From: Francisella orientalis FNO12
GTDB lineage: Bacteria; Pseudomonadota; Gammaproteobacteria; Francisellales; Francisellaceae
Direction of reading: 5' to 3'
Length of the DNA: 64,000 bases
Assembly: GCF_001042525.2 (NCBI RefSeq)
Contig: NZ_CP011921.2
Location: 496,001-560,000, forward strand
This document shows positions 1 to 9,889 of this stretch, piece by piece. A program made the position numbers and the translations under genes. The notes under the pieces were generated by a model. It saw only the letters and a list, made by a program, of their open reading frames with translations. It made no database searches and was not told where the DNA came from. Position 1 is the first letter of the stretch, and the number at the start of each line of letters is the position of its first letter.

Positions 1-1501
1 TTCATCATCAATACCAGTTCCTATATAATAAATTTCTCCTTTGCCCACTTTATTTTTTACAGCAGCACTATAATTTTTAAATTCATCAATATAGTTACAT
101 AATGATTCGCAAGACTCTTTAACGGTAAGCATATCACGCCATACAGTAGCAGTTAAATCTTTACCTTGATATTTGATTTTACAATCTAATACATCAACAC
201 TAATATTTGCATCAAAAAAAGGTTTGTATAACCTAGCGTGTTCATGTTGGATATTAAAAGAGGTAGATTGTTGCTGAATACGCCAGCTATAGATATTATC
301 CATTGAATATATCAAAGCTACTTTTGATTGTGTTGGAGCTTGTATTGCTTTTTGATTTTGTTTTGCTAATTTAATAATATCTAACATCTCATTATAGCGA
401 TGATTATATTTGTTATCATGATCTAATACACCATAACAAAATAGTTCAGCACCTTTTGTAGCAGTGCGCCATCTGAAATATATTAGGTTTTCACAGCCTC
501 TAGCCATAGCTTGGAAGGACCATAACTTAGCATGTCCAGGCCTAGGTACAAATCCCATTATATTATGAGCTTGAGCACCTATCAGTTGTTCTGTGATCCA
601 GTAATTTTTTCTTTGAAAACCTCTAGTTTGATCTAACTTCATAGCTGTTTTATATGCATCTACCGGGATTTGTTGACCGCCCCATACTGGATAGTTGTTT
701 AAAGCAACAATATCTATTTGTTCTGCTAGATCCGTATGATCTTGTGCTTTAGAAAAGTAGTCTCCTGTAAAATTATGTAAAGTTTGTTGGTTTGGTACTA
801 TATTTTTAATGACCCTAGCTTGTCTTGCTAAAAAGTTTGTTGTTGTTTGAGCTCTAAAGTGATTGAAGTATAACATCATATCAGGGTTTGGAGCGGGAAT
901 TGTTGGACGAGGAATATTTATCTCATCAAAATTGTTGTAAGTTTGAGACCAAAAAAACAGAACCTATAGCATTATTAAATGAATTGATATTATTATTAAA
1001 CTCTTCTTTTAGATAGTTTCTAAATTCTAACTCACATTGATCACAATAACACATATCACTAGTTTCATGACCAAGTTCATTATCAATGTGCCAAAGCAGT
1101 AAAGCTGGGTGGTTATGATATGCTTCAACCATTTTTTGAGTAATGCGCTCAGCATACTTATTATAAGTTGACGAATTTAGGCAAGCTTGTCTTCTACCAC
1201 CAAAATATCTTTGTAAACCATTTCCATCAATAGAGAAAATTTTAGGATCTTTTTTATATAGCCATGTAGGAACAGTTGCTGTAGGTGTGCCTAACATGAT
1301 TTTTAATCCTAGTTTATGAGCTTTATTTAGTATCATTTCAAAAAAACTAAAATCAAACTCATTTTCTCTAGGCTCTATGAGATGCCAAGCAAATTCAGCA
1401 ATTCTAATACAATTTAACTTAGAATTTGCTATACGATTTAAATCATTGTCAATAAGAGAGTAGTCCCATTGTTCTGGGTAATAGTCAACACCGAAGTACA
1501 T
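1..1501 (-). pseudogene. GH42 beta-galactosidase, frameshifted and cut by window edge
   Basis: A glycoside hydrolase family 42 beta-galactosidase, which would release terminal galactose from beta-galactosides in the cytoplasm. The N-terminal piece (926-1501, about 190 residues) starts MYFGVDYYPEQW, the family opening, and carries WHIDNELGHE with the acid/base Glu. The remainder (1 to about 950) is open in another frame and reads FWSQTYNNFDEINIPRP, then YWITEQLIGAQ, which probably holds the nucleophile Glu, and ends GEIYYIGTGIDDE before the window edge. The two frames are joined by removing one base from a run of seven A at 951-957. That is the only lesion visible here. The frameshift separates the two catalytic Glu residues, so no active enzyme is expected unless the run slips. 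Confidence 0.85.
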
Positions 1502-1599
1502 AATTACATTATATTAAAAATAAAGATAAAATTATTATATGTTTAAGCGATATTTACTTTAATTAATTAGTTAGAAATTTTGCTTTAAAAAAGGATTAT

Positions 1600-2313
1600 C
1601 TAAATTGAGGTGACCTGCATAATCTCACCATTTTTTGAGATTTTTATATGGTTACCATCTTTGAACCAGTCGCCAAGTACATATCTAGTATAGTTATCAC
1701 CTATATGTATAGCCATTTTGTGCGTATGACCATGAATGACGATATCATAGTTGTTACGATATTTTTCGATACCTTTATTAGTTACATCAACATTAGGATT
1801 CTTACGATTTTTTACATAGCTTGCTTGGCGGACATTCTTTGCAGTATATTCTCTTATGAATAAAGGTAATCTTCTAAAAATAAATCTCAGAATAGGGTTA
1901 TATGCAATCCATTTTCTATAAGTTTGGTAACTCTTATCATCTGTACAAAATAGATCTCCATGCGAGAGAAGTATTTTTTGATTAGATATATCTATATAAT
2001 ACGGATCTTTAATAAGAGTCACGCCACTTTGTTTAGCAAATTTTCTACCAATCAAAAAATCACGATTTCCATACATGAAAAATATTTCTAAACCTTGATC
2101 TGAAGCTTCTTTTAGCCAATTTGTGATTTTATGATAAAAGTCATCTCTATGGTTATCACCGATCCAATAATCAAAAAAGTCACCAAGAATAAAAAGCTGG
2201 TTTTGTGTAGATGTAATACTATCTAAAAACCTTTTAAAAAGATCGGCCATCTCAGCATGGTTAGCATTTAGATGAAGATCCGAAATTAGATAAATATCTT
2301 TGTTATGAACCAT
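1600..2313 (-). CDS. lpxH: UDP-2,3-diacylglucosamine diphosphatase LpxH
   Basis: Hydrolyses UDP-2,3-diacylglucosamine to lipid X and UMP, the fourth step of lipid A synthesis, at the inner face of the cytoplasmic membrane. At 237 residues it is the usual length. The calcineurin-like metallophosphatase motifs are in order: DLHLN near residue 12, GDFFDYWIGD near 44, GNRDF near 82, HGD near 117 and HGHTH near 195, supplying the two-metal site. Its start overlaps the end of pyrE by 11 bp, so the two are probably co-transcribed and translationally coupled. Confidence 0.95.
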   Translation of the reverse strand: MVHNKDIYLISDLHLNANHAEMADLFKRFLDSITSTQNQLFILGDFFDYWIGDNHRDDFYHKITNWLKEASDQGLEIFFMYGNRDFLIGRKFAKQSGVTLIKDPYYIDISNQKILLSHGDLFCTDDKSYQTYRKWIAYNPILRFIFRRLPLFIREYTAKNVRQASYVKNRKNPNVDVTNKGIEKYRNNYDIVIHGHTHKMAIHIGDNYTRYVLGDWFKDGNHIKISKNGEIMQVTSI

Positions 2314-2929
2314 ATTTTAGACGATACTGTTTAAATTTTTCGATTATTGTTTCATCAAGATGTTCTTTGACATACTCAAAAATACTCTCAAAGTTAGTTA
2401 CTGCTAGAACATGAATATTGAAATCTTGAGATATTTTCTTAGTTGCTGAAATATCGCTATCTTTAGCTTTCTCTTGTCGATCTATCGATAGTACAACACC
2501 AACTATTTCAGCATTAATAGTTTTTAGTTTATTGTATGATTCATAAAATGCTGTACCTGCAGTCATTACATCATCTATGAGTAATACTTTTTTATTAGTC
2601 ATATCAGCACCAACAAACACACCACCTTCGCCATGATTTTTTGCTTCTTTACGGTCAAAAGCGTAAGGCATATCTATATTGTACTTCAGCGCTAGTACAG
2701 TAGAAATAGCTGCAACTAGAGGGATTCCTTTATATGCAGGTCCAAAAAGGATATCGTACTTGACATTGCTTTTGGTAATCAGTTGAGCATAATAATCAGC
2801 AAGTGTTGCAAGTTGAGCACCTGTGTTAAATAACCCCGCATTAAAGAAATATGGACTGATGCGTCCTGATTTAAGAGTGAATTCACCAAATTTAAGTACC
2901 TGATTCTTAAGAGCAAACTCTATAAACAT
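2303..2929 (-). CDS. pyrE: Orotate phosphoribosyltransferase
   Basis: Joins orotate and PRPP to make orotidine 5'-phosphate in de novo pyrimidine synthesis. The 208-residue protein has GPAYKGIPLVAA (the conserved loop near residue 72) and the PRPP-binding signature VLLIDDVMTAGTA near residue 114. It is the first gene of the pyrE-lpxH pair. A plausible sigma-70 promoter lies 34-62 bp upstream. Pairing a nucleotide gene with lpxH is a contextual arrangement, not a shared pathway. Confidence 0.96.
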   Translation of the reverse strand: MFIEFALKNQVLKFGEFTLKSGRISPYFFNAGLFNTGAQLATLADYYAQLITKSNVKYDILFGPAYKGIPLVAAISTVLALKYNIDMPYAFDRKEAKNHGEGGVFVGADMTNKKVLLIDDVMTAGTAFYESYNKLKTINAEIVGVVLSIDRQEKAKDSDISATKKISQDFNIHVLAVTNFESIFEYVKEHLDETIIEKFKQYRLKYGS

Positions 2930-2962
2930 ATATTATTCCTAATATATCCAAACTTGCTATAA

Positions 2963-2991
2963 ATTATAGATAATAACTTTGGTAATACCAA
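2963..2991 (-). promoter_or_regulatory. Predicted sigma-70 promoter for pyrE-lpxH
   Basis: Read on the minus strand, TTGGTA (2986-2991) is separated by 17 bases from a perfect TATAAT (2963-2968). The -35 region overlaps a short inverted repeat TTGGT-AAT-ACCAA (2979-2991) that could be an operator. This rests on consensus matching only. Confidence 0.5.
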
Positions 2992-3447
2992 GTAAATATA
3001 GTTTAAGATAGAAGATCTACTCTATATCTATAAATGATGATAAATTTGAAAAGGCTGACAAAAGCCTTATTTGTTTATTATTTATGAGACATAAAAAAGC
3101 ATTGTAATCAACTAATAGGAAGTTTATCTAAAATATTTACTTGGGCAAGTCGAGAGTAGATTATTTATGTAATCTATTAATAGGTCTAATATCATCATAA
3201 ACAGTTAACTTGTCAAGGATATCAGGATATTTAATAACAACAATATCTTCGAACTTCAGAAGATTACAAGGGTTTTTCAAAGATGAAGAGTTTGATTTTG
3301 ATACTATAACAGAGTTATCTAAATAATATTCATCAATTTTTGACAAGGACTATTAATATCTAACAGATAAATCTTTTTAACTTGATATATAATAATTTCA
3401 TAAAATTTATTTTATTAAATAAAGTCATTTTTTAATGAGGAATATCT
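2992..3447. other. Intergenic region without a recognised gene
   Basis: A very AT-rich gap between the divergent pyrE and chitin-binding pseudogene. It holds a 61-codon minus-strand reading frame (3161-3346, MSKIDEYYLDNS...) with no recognisable family, and I do not call it a gene. A small hairpin, AAGGCT...AGCCTT around 3050-3070, has only a weak T tract. Nothing else is evident. Confidence 0.4.
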
Positions 3448-5143
3448 ATGAAAAAATTATTGTAAGCTCAATACTAGCATCAATAGCACTACCAATAGTA
3501 TCAGTGGCTAATACAGCACTAAAAGAAGGACAAGTTGCATATCACAATACATTCCCTATCAGCAAATCAGCAACTTATGACTTATTCACTACTAATACTG
3601 AATATGCAAATAATGTAATTATGTCCAACACAATTGCTGGAGTTATGTATGGATATTTGATCAAGCAAAAATATCCTGATATGAAATTCAATAAGGATTA
3701 TCTATATGGTTCATTAATTGGACAACTAATGCAAGAATCGGATATGACAACTCAAATCAACACTAACTTTGAACCAAATAATCCTAATCAATCAATTCAA
3801 AATAAAACTTATTCTGATATTCTTCTATCAGTAGGTCAAGGAGGTCCTTATCAAATCAATGATTATTCAAAAAGATTACCAGGAGTTGTCAAAAAGGTGC
3901 TCTTGGCTTAGTAAATTATGATTCAGTCGCTAAAGTTCTTGGTTATTCAATATTCAATCAAGACAATGAATTCATATACATTGATGGTAAAAGTTACCTA
4001 ATCTAGAGTATCAAACAACACTGACCGGACCTGAAGCTTTAGTGAATATTTATGCAGGTCCAATGATTATTGCGTTCTATCATTTCAATGATATTAATAG
4101 AATGAATGTTAATTCATCAAATGACTGGTATGTATATCATGATTCATGGACAAAGTGCTTAGAAAACTCTCAGAAGAGTACTGCTAATGGGTTATCATTT
4201 CCGTTTGTAATGAATGTAGTTTACAATGCAGGTGACTATAGTCTAGTACTTAAAACATACTTAAACATTTGTGCTAATGAATCTGCTGATTCTAAAGAGT
4301 ATAAAAATATGAATAATTGGTTGTTAGATACTATTGAATATCAAACAATTCTTGGTAATACAGTTCCCAGTGATGGTGATGCTACGTATTATCGTTACCC
4401 TAGACAAGTATCTTCCTATATTAACCAAATATTCAATAACAACAATACAAAACTTCAGAATACCGGCATAGAAGTGAACAATAGTGTAGTATTCAAAATC
4501 ACAAGATTAAAAGAAGTTTTTGGTATGGAGATGCATAAATTAATCATATAGAGACTATAATGAAGAACTTCAGTATATAAGTGTTACAGATGCAAATACT
4601 GCTTTTGATCAAGCTATTAAGCAATTAAAAGTTACAGATACTGAACTAAGTTTCTCAAATGCGCCTAAAACAGCTAATCAGCAGATAATATTACTATATA
4701 GAATCATCGAAAAAGCTATAGCTAATTTAGCGAAGAATGATAGTATAGATTTTGCTGCAACTTATGATTCTTCAGAGCCAGAACCACAACCAGGTCCTAC
4801 ACCAGAGCCACAATATACTTATCCTAATGGAATTGGAGATTATGTTGCTGGCACAGTTGTAAGCGCGGGAGATAGTACATATAAGCGCATATATCCAAGC
4901 TGGTGTAACGCTACTGCATATTCTCCACTAGGCCCTAATTCAGATTCAGCGTGGCAGAGTTTGAACCCTCAACCAACACCTCCTATTCCAGAGGGTGACA
5001 GGGACCCTAGTAAGATATATGTTGAGAATGATGTAGTAAGAGTAGACAGCATAGATTATAAAGCTAAATACTGGAATAAAGATCAAGATCCACGTGAGAA
5101 CAACTGTGATTACGGTTGTCCTTGGACTAAAATATGGTCTTAA
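3448..5143 (+). pseudogene. Secreted chitin-binding protein, multiply frameshifted
   Basis: Remains of an exported protein of roughly 560 residues ending in a carbohydrate-binding module. The intended start is probably the ATG at 3448, preceded by GAGGA. One A is missing from the six-A run at 3451-3456; restoring it gives MKKIIVSSILASIALP, a signal peptide ending near VANTA. Further shifts lie in the A run at 3892-3896 (restoring KKGALGLVNYD), near 3995-4003 (resuming PNLEYQTTLTGPEA) and near 4535-4546 (resuming YRDYNEELQYI). After a proline-rich linker (EPEPQPGPTPEPQ), the C-terminus has aromatic and Cys-containing segments (KIYVENDVVRV, YKAKYWNKDQDP, CPWTKIWS) typical of a CBM5/12-like chitin-binding domain. 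The central region matches nothing I recognise. Confidence 0.7.
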
Positions 5144-5399
5144 AACTAATAAATCTGCTAATCTATTGAAGCAAAATTCTTTCTGATCAAAACATTATTA
5201 CACTATTATAGTGACCATATCAACAGAAACAGATCTAATGACTCAGGAATTAAGTATCTGTAGGATCAATAAGTTTTTTCTTCCGAGCAAATGAACCCGA
5301 TAGTATAAAGACAAGATTTATTTTATTTCAGATATCTTTTGTATTAGAGTGTTTATAAAAGTCTCTTATCCAATATCTTTGTGTGAATTAACCTTGTGA

Positions 5400-5591
5400 A
5401 CTTTTACAGTAAGAATTATATTTAGGAGAGATATACTTGGCTCAATTCAAGATGCGAGACAGCTATGATTAGAAGCTTTAAATCTGATAACATTTCTTTA
5501 TGATTTTGTAAATATACACGATGATGGAGGAACTTTAACCTCTTGTTGTGCGGAAGAAGATCTATTAATATATTTAAACTTAATAAGCTGA
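5400..5591 (+). pseudogene. Short coding remnant upstream of mpl
   Basis: In the 490-bp gap before mpl, one plus-strand frame reads protein-like text: RIIFRRDILGSIQDARQL, then a TGA at 5466-5468, then LEALNLITFLYDFV, IHDDGGTLTSCCAEEDLL and a stop at 5591. It has no start codon and no family I can name. The composition differs from random AT-rich intergenic DNA, so I read it as the tail of a decayed gene. The rest of the gap (5144-5399) shows nothing. Confidence 0.3.
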
Positions 5592-5634
5592 TATAATTTA
5601 ACTACTTTATTAATTAAGTTTCAAAAAATTTTTA

Positions 5635-7005
5635 ATGTCAAAACATATTCATATTTTAGGTATCTGTGGTACTTTTATGGGCTCTTTAGCTGTGTTAGCT
5701 AAACAAAAGGGATATAAAGTAACAGGTTCGGATCTTAATGTCTATCCACCAATGAGTACTTATCTTGAGTCTCAAGGCATAGAGATATTACAAGGATTTG
5801 ATTGTGATCAACTAAATACAAGTCCTGATGAAATTATTATCGGTAATATCATGAAAAGAGGTATGCCAATAATAGAAAAAATCCTCGCAGAAAAGCTAAA
5901 TTATTTCTCAGGACCACAATGGCTATATCAGAATATTCTTAAGTATAAAAAAGTAATTGCAATAGCTGGTACACATGGTAAAACTACAACCACAACAATG
6001 ACTATAAAGATACTTGAGCAGGCTGGTTTAAATCCTAGCTTTTTAGTTGGTGGTGTTAGTAGTGATTTTTGTGTTTCATCACGTTACACAGATTCAGAGT
6101 ATTTTGTCATTGAAGCTGATGAATATGATACGGCTTTTTTTGATAAGCGTTCAAAATTGATCCATTATAATCCAAGTATTTTTGTGATTAATAATATTGA
6201 GTTTGATCATGCTGACATTTTCAAAGATATTGAAGCAATATTTTGGCAATTCCATCAACTACTTAGAAAAATGCCATCGACAGCGAAGATTATCTATAAT
6301 GACAAAGATGAAAATGTTCAAAAGATAATATCAATGGGATGTTGGTCAGAACTAGTTAGAGTAAATTCTGATAATGGAACCAAAATAGCTAAACATACAG
6401 CAGATTATTCAAGGTTTGAACTATGTGATATTAGTGGGAATAATATTGAAATATCATGGGACTTAATAGGTGAGCATAATGCACTTAATGCGATGAGTGC
6501 CTATGCGGTAGCAAAACAACTAAATATATCTGATGAAGTAGTCAAAGATGCTTTGGAAAGTTTTAAAGGAGTTAAGAGGCGTTTAGAAGTATTATCTCAT
6601 CAGGATAATGTTACTTTGTATGATGATTTTGCTCATCATCCAACTTCTATTAAGTTAACTTTAGAAGCTGTGCGTAATAAAGCTAAAGAGGCTTATGTAA
6701 TAGCTCTTATAGATCCACGTTCAAATACAATGCGTCAAGGAGACAATAAAGATAATTTGCCGATGTCAATTATCGAAGCTGATAGAGTATTGTTGTATAA
6801 TCATAGTTTACTAAAATGGAATGCTAAAGAAGTTCTCAAAAATAGTAATAATGTTGATTTTATAGTTAGTGTTGATAATTTTGTTGATTGTGTAGATGAG
6901 TTATTAACTAAGTACCAAGATAGAAATATCCAGCTTGTAATGATGAGTAATGGCTCATTTGATGGGTTAAGAGAAAAGCTAGTTAAGCTTTTGGAGACTA
7001 AATGA
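5635..7005 (+). CDS. mpl: UDP-MurNAc:L-Ala-gamma-D-Glu-meso-DAP ligase (Mpl)
   Basis: Recycles peptidoglycan by attaching the recovered tripeptide L-Ala-gamma-D-Glu-meso-DAP to UDP-MurNAc in the cytoplasm. The 456-residue protein opens MSKHIHILGICGTFMGSLA, the Mpl N-terminus, and has the Mur ligase ATP loop AGTHGKTTTT near residue 110. It also has EADEYDTAFFDKRSK, INNIEFDHADIF, a GEHNALNAMSAYA helix and DDFAHHPTSI near residue 327. TATAAT at 5592-5597 could be its -10 box. Its TGA stop overlaps the rlmB start by 4 bp. Confidence 0.96.
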   Translation: MSKHIHILGICGTFMGSLAVLAKQKGYKVTGSDLNVYPPMSTYLESQGIEILQGFDCDQLNTSPDEIIIGNIMKRGMPIIEKILAEKLNYFSGPQWLYQNILKYKKVIAIAGTHGKTTTTTMTIKILEQAGLNPSFLVGGVSSDFCVSSRYTDSEYFVIEADEYDTAFFDKRSKLIHYNPSIFVINNIEFDHADIFKDIEAIFWQFHQLLRKMPSTAKIIYNDKDENVQKIISMGCWSELVRVNSDNGTKIAKHTADYSRFELCDISGNNIEISWDLIGEHNALNAMSAYAVAKQLNISDEVVKDALESFKGVKRRLEVLSHQDNVTLYDDFAHHPTSIKLTLEAVRNKAKEAYVIALIDPRSNTMRQGDNKDNLPMSIIEADRVLLYNHSLLKWNAKEVLKNSNNVDFIVSVDNFVDCVDELLTKYQDRNIQLVMMSNGSFDGLREKLVKLLETK

Positions 7006-7748
7006 GTAGTTTAATTTATGGTATTCACACTGTTGATAGTTTGGTGGAAGCCAATCAAGCAAAAGAAATACTAGTACTTAAAAAGCAAAATGCTAATCAT
7101 AAGATTGAAAGTATTATTGCTAAAGCTGAGTCAAAAGGATTAAAAGTTACTTTTATTGATAGTTTTAAGCAACTTCCATGGCGAATCAGAAAAGATGCAA
7201 ATCATCAAAATATCTTTGCGATAGAGATAAATGATTTTAAAACATACTCCGAGAATGATATTGAAAATTTAATTCCTCAGGATAAAAATGCTTTTATTTT
7301 AATATTAGATAATGTCCAAGATCCTCATAATTTTGGTGGGTGTATACGTAGTGCACATTCGGCAGGTATTGATTTTATAATTATCCCTAAAGATAATAGC
7401 GCACCAGTCAATGCAACGGTCAAAAAAGTTGCTTGCGGTGCTGCAGAGCATACAAAGATTGTAATCGTTACTAACCTTGCTAGAGCAATCGAAAAACTAA
7501 AACAATTAGGAGTATGGATTATTGGTTTAGCAGGTGAGGCTAATGACAGCTTATATTCGATGAATTTAGCAGATTCTGTAGCAATAGTTGCTGGTGCAGA
7601 AGGTAGTGGTATGCGTCAGCGCACAAAAGCTAGTTGTGATTTTCTTGCTAAATTACCAATGTTAGGTGAAGTTTCTAGCTTAAATGTTTCTGTTGCTACA
7701 GGTATAGCATTGTATGAAACAGTAAGGCAAAGGGCAAATACTATTTAG
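7002..7748 (+). CDS. rlmB: 23S rRNA (guanosine-2251-2'-O)-methyltransferase RlmB
   Basis: A SPOUT-class TrmH/SpoU methyltransferase that methylates the ribose of G2251 in the peptidyl-transferase loop of 23S rRNA using S-adenosylmethionine. An N-terminal substrate-binding domain opens with LIYGIHTVDSLVE. The three catalytic motifs follow: NVQDPHNFGGCIRSA near residue 104, VAGAEGSGMRQ near 193, and SLNVSVATGIALYE near 225, which form the trefoil knot. The length (248) is normal. ATGA overlap with mpl indicates translational coupling. Confidence 0.95.
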   Translation: MSSLIYGIHTVDSLVEANQAKEILVLKKQNANHKIESIIAKAESKGLKVTFIDSFKQLPWRIRKDANHQNIFAIEINDFKTYSENDIENLIPQDKNAFILILDNVQDPHNFGGCIRSAHSAGIDFIIIPKDNSAPVNATVKKVACGAAEHTKIVIVTNLARAIEKLKQLGVWIIGLAGEANDSLYSMNLADSVAIVAGAEGSGMRQRTKASCDFLAKLPMLGEVSSLNVSVATGIALYETVRQRANTI

Positions 7749-7823
7749 TTGCTTGCTGATTAAAGCCTTATTTCTGAATATTTATTTTGTGGTTTGTTAT
7801 ATACAAATTAATTAAAACCGGTA

Positions 7824-8412
7824 TTACATTAAAATTACAAAAAAATAAATCATAGAAGTTAAGCATGCCCCAACAATCAAGCCAATAATGAAACTTAAGA
7901 TTGTAGTGCTTAATATTGTTATATCATGATATTTCTTCTCTGCAATCACATGCGAAAGATTTAAAAGATTCATAGTATAAGCAACCAAATTTATTTTTGT
8001 AGAATGGAATCTATAAAATATATTATTCATTATTACACTCATAATAGTAGCAATATTAGCAAGGATAAGAAAACCAAAACTATTATCATGTAAAGCATTT
8101 ATATGTAATACAAAAGTACTACTAAAACAATATATAAGGACAAATAATAAAGATATAATAATACGAAACTTAATAGTCCTTTTTGCTATAAAGCCATGCA
8201 CAATAACTCCAGAAATAACAAAGTTAGATAGAAGATTTATTCGCACAAAAATCAGAAAATTGTGAGTTTGTAATAATATCAGCAATACTATATATAATGT
8301 TACCCGTCATTAATACAACAAATACTTTGTATAATAAAATCACTGAAATTGCATCATTGACTCCATTAATAAAAGCTAGCTGATAGTAGTTTCTTAGTTC
8401 TTGTTTTGTCAT
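7824..8412 (-). pseudogene. DUF1275 (YoaK-like) membrane protein, frameshifted
   Basis: An integral membrane protein of the DUF1275/YoaK family, whose function is unknown. The N-terminal part (8224-8412) has the family-like stretch AFINGVNDAISVI followed by MTGNIIYSIAD. The rest (7824 to about 8285) continues in another frame with several hydrophobic helices and VAYTMNLLNLSHVIAE, an analogue of the second conserved repeat. The two frames overlap between about 8224 and 8285, where one indel must lie. Neither fragment could make the full six-helix protein. Confidence 0.7.
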
Positions 8413-8458
8413 TTTAAATCTTTTGCTTAAATTCTTTTATGGTTTATACTTAGTTTTT

Positions 8459-9640
8459 TCATAGAATTTGGTAGTATATAGAAGTACTATTGTAATTAAG
8501 ATAATAGATTAATTGCTGTAAAGGTAAGTTTGATACAAGCATAGAGCCAACTGAAAAGCTCATTACAAAATTGGCAAAGCCAGCAAGTGAAAATTTGAAA
8601 AAGTTATTTACAGCTGTAGCTGCGCCAAAATGATTAGATATTAGCTGCAAAGACTGACTCAATAATGAAGTTGAGCTTAGACTTAAGCCATAACAAGTGA
8701 CAAGCATTAACGACATAAAAATATAGCTATGCTTGAATTGTGTGTGACTCTGTATATAACCATAATAAAAACGCTGAAAAGGGATATGCCAAGACCAATA
8801 CGTGTAAATATCTTAAGTTCAACTAATTCGCTAAACTGCTTCAATGTAAGGTTTGCTAAAATAACTCCAATAATCGTTAAAGCGAAGTATAACATATAAA
8901 GAGTGTAGCCAGTGTCATAAACATTTAGGTAGATTATAGAAGAAGCGCCAATATAACTAAAAAATGCAGCAAACAATAGACCCGAACAAATTGTATATAT
9001 AGTAAAAGGTAAATTTTGTAAGTGGTAGAAGTAGGCTATAAATAATTTTTTGATAGATTTTTCTCTTTGCTCTTTTGCATGTGTTTCTGGAAGTTTGCTA
9101 CAAAGAATTAAAAGTACTATACCGAACCCAAATAAAAAGTAAAAAAAGCTTTTCCAACTTTGTGTTGATACAATTAGTCCGGTCCCAATCTAGGAGAAAT
9201 AATTGGTGAAATCAACATTATTATCGCTAGAGTAGAGATGATATTTGTTAGTTTTTTGCCACTATAGCAGTCTCTAGCAATTGCTAAAGCAATTACTGTT
9301 CCTGAGGAATCTGTTAAACCTTAGATTAGCCTAAAAATTGCAAGTTGTGAAAAATTTTGGCTATGAGCACATAGCAAAGTACTTGCAGCATATAAAAACA
9401 TACCTAAAATTAGACTAAGCTTTCTGCCAAATTTGTCTGAAAAAGATCCCCCAAAAATCATACATATAGAGAAGCCAATAAAATAGGTTGTAAAGGTAAA
9501 ATTACATCATTTGCATGAATTCCAAAATGCTCGGCAATATTTGGAATAGCTGAAGCATAAGTATTCACTGTAAATGGTGGCAGTATTGCCAAAAGCCCAA
9601 GAGTAAGAATAAAAAGCTTACTATCTTTTTTAATCATCAT
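8459..9640 (-). pseudogene. Bcr/CflA-type MFS drug exporter, broken
   Basis: A major facilitator exporter of the Bcr/CflA drug-resistance group. I place the start at the ATG ending at 9640, because AAGGGA lies just ahead of it, giving MMIKKDSKLFILTLGLLA. The N-terminus reads TVNTYASAIPNIAEHFG, as in Bcr/CflA proteins, and GGSFSDKFGRKLSL matches the MFS motif A loop in a shifted frame. Damage includes an indel near 9480-9495, an in-frame TAA at 9321-9323 (FRLI-stop-GLTDSSG, probably once Gln) and a frame change near 8705-8730. The C-terminal half survives as two separate open stretches. Confidence 0.75.
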
Positions 9641-9889
9641 AAAATCCCTTAAAAGAGTTGATTTAATTTTAGTTAAGATTACTGTGTAACTTTTCACTAC
9701 AAATATATTAAAAGGATAATACTTTTAAACATAAAATACTTATATCTATTATTTGGAAAAATGATATAAATACTTTATGAATTTAATTTGAATATTTGTT
9801 TAATAGTAAGCTATTAAAGCGTGCTTGCCATAAATTCATGTTAGAATATGATAGATTGAGATTAGTGTATTGGTAAAACTAAATGCAAT

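Noticed and set aside
3050-3075. AAGGCT...AGCCTT hairpin as a terminator
   Set aside because: Short stem with a weak T tract and no gene clearly ending there.
3161-3346. 61-codon minus-strand frame in the pyrE upstream gap
   Set aside because: No family resemblance, no clear ribosome site, and length expected by chance in AT-rich DNA.
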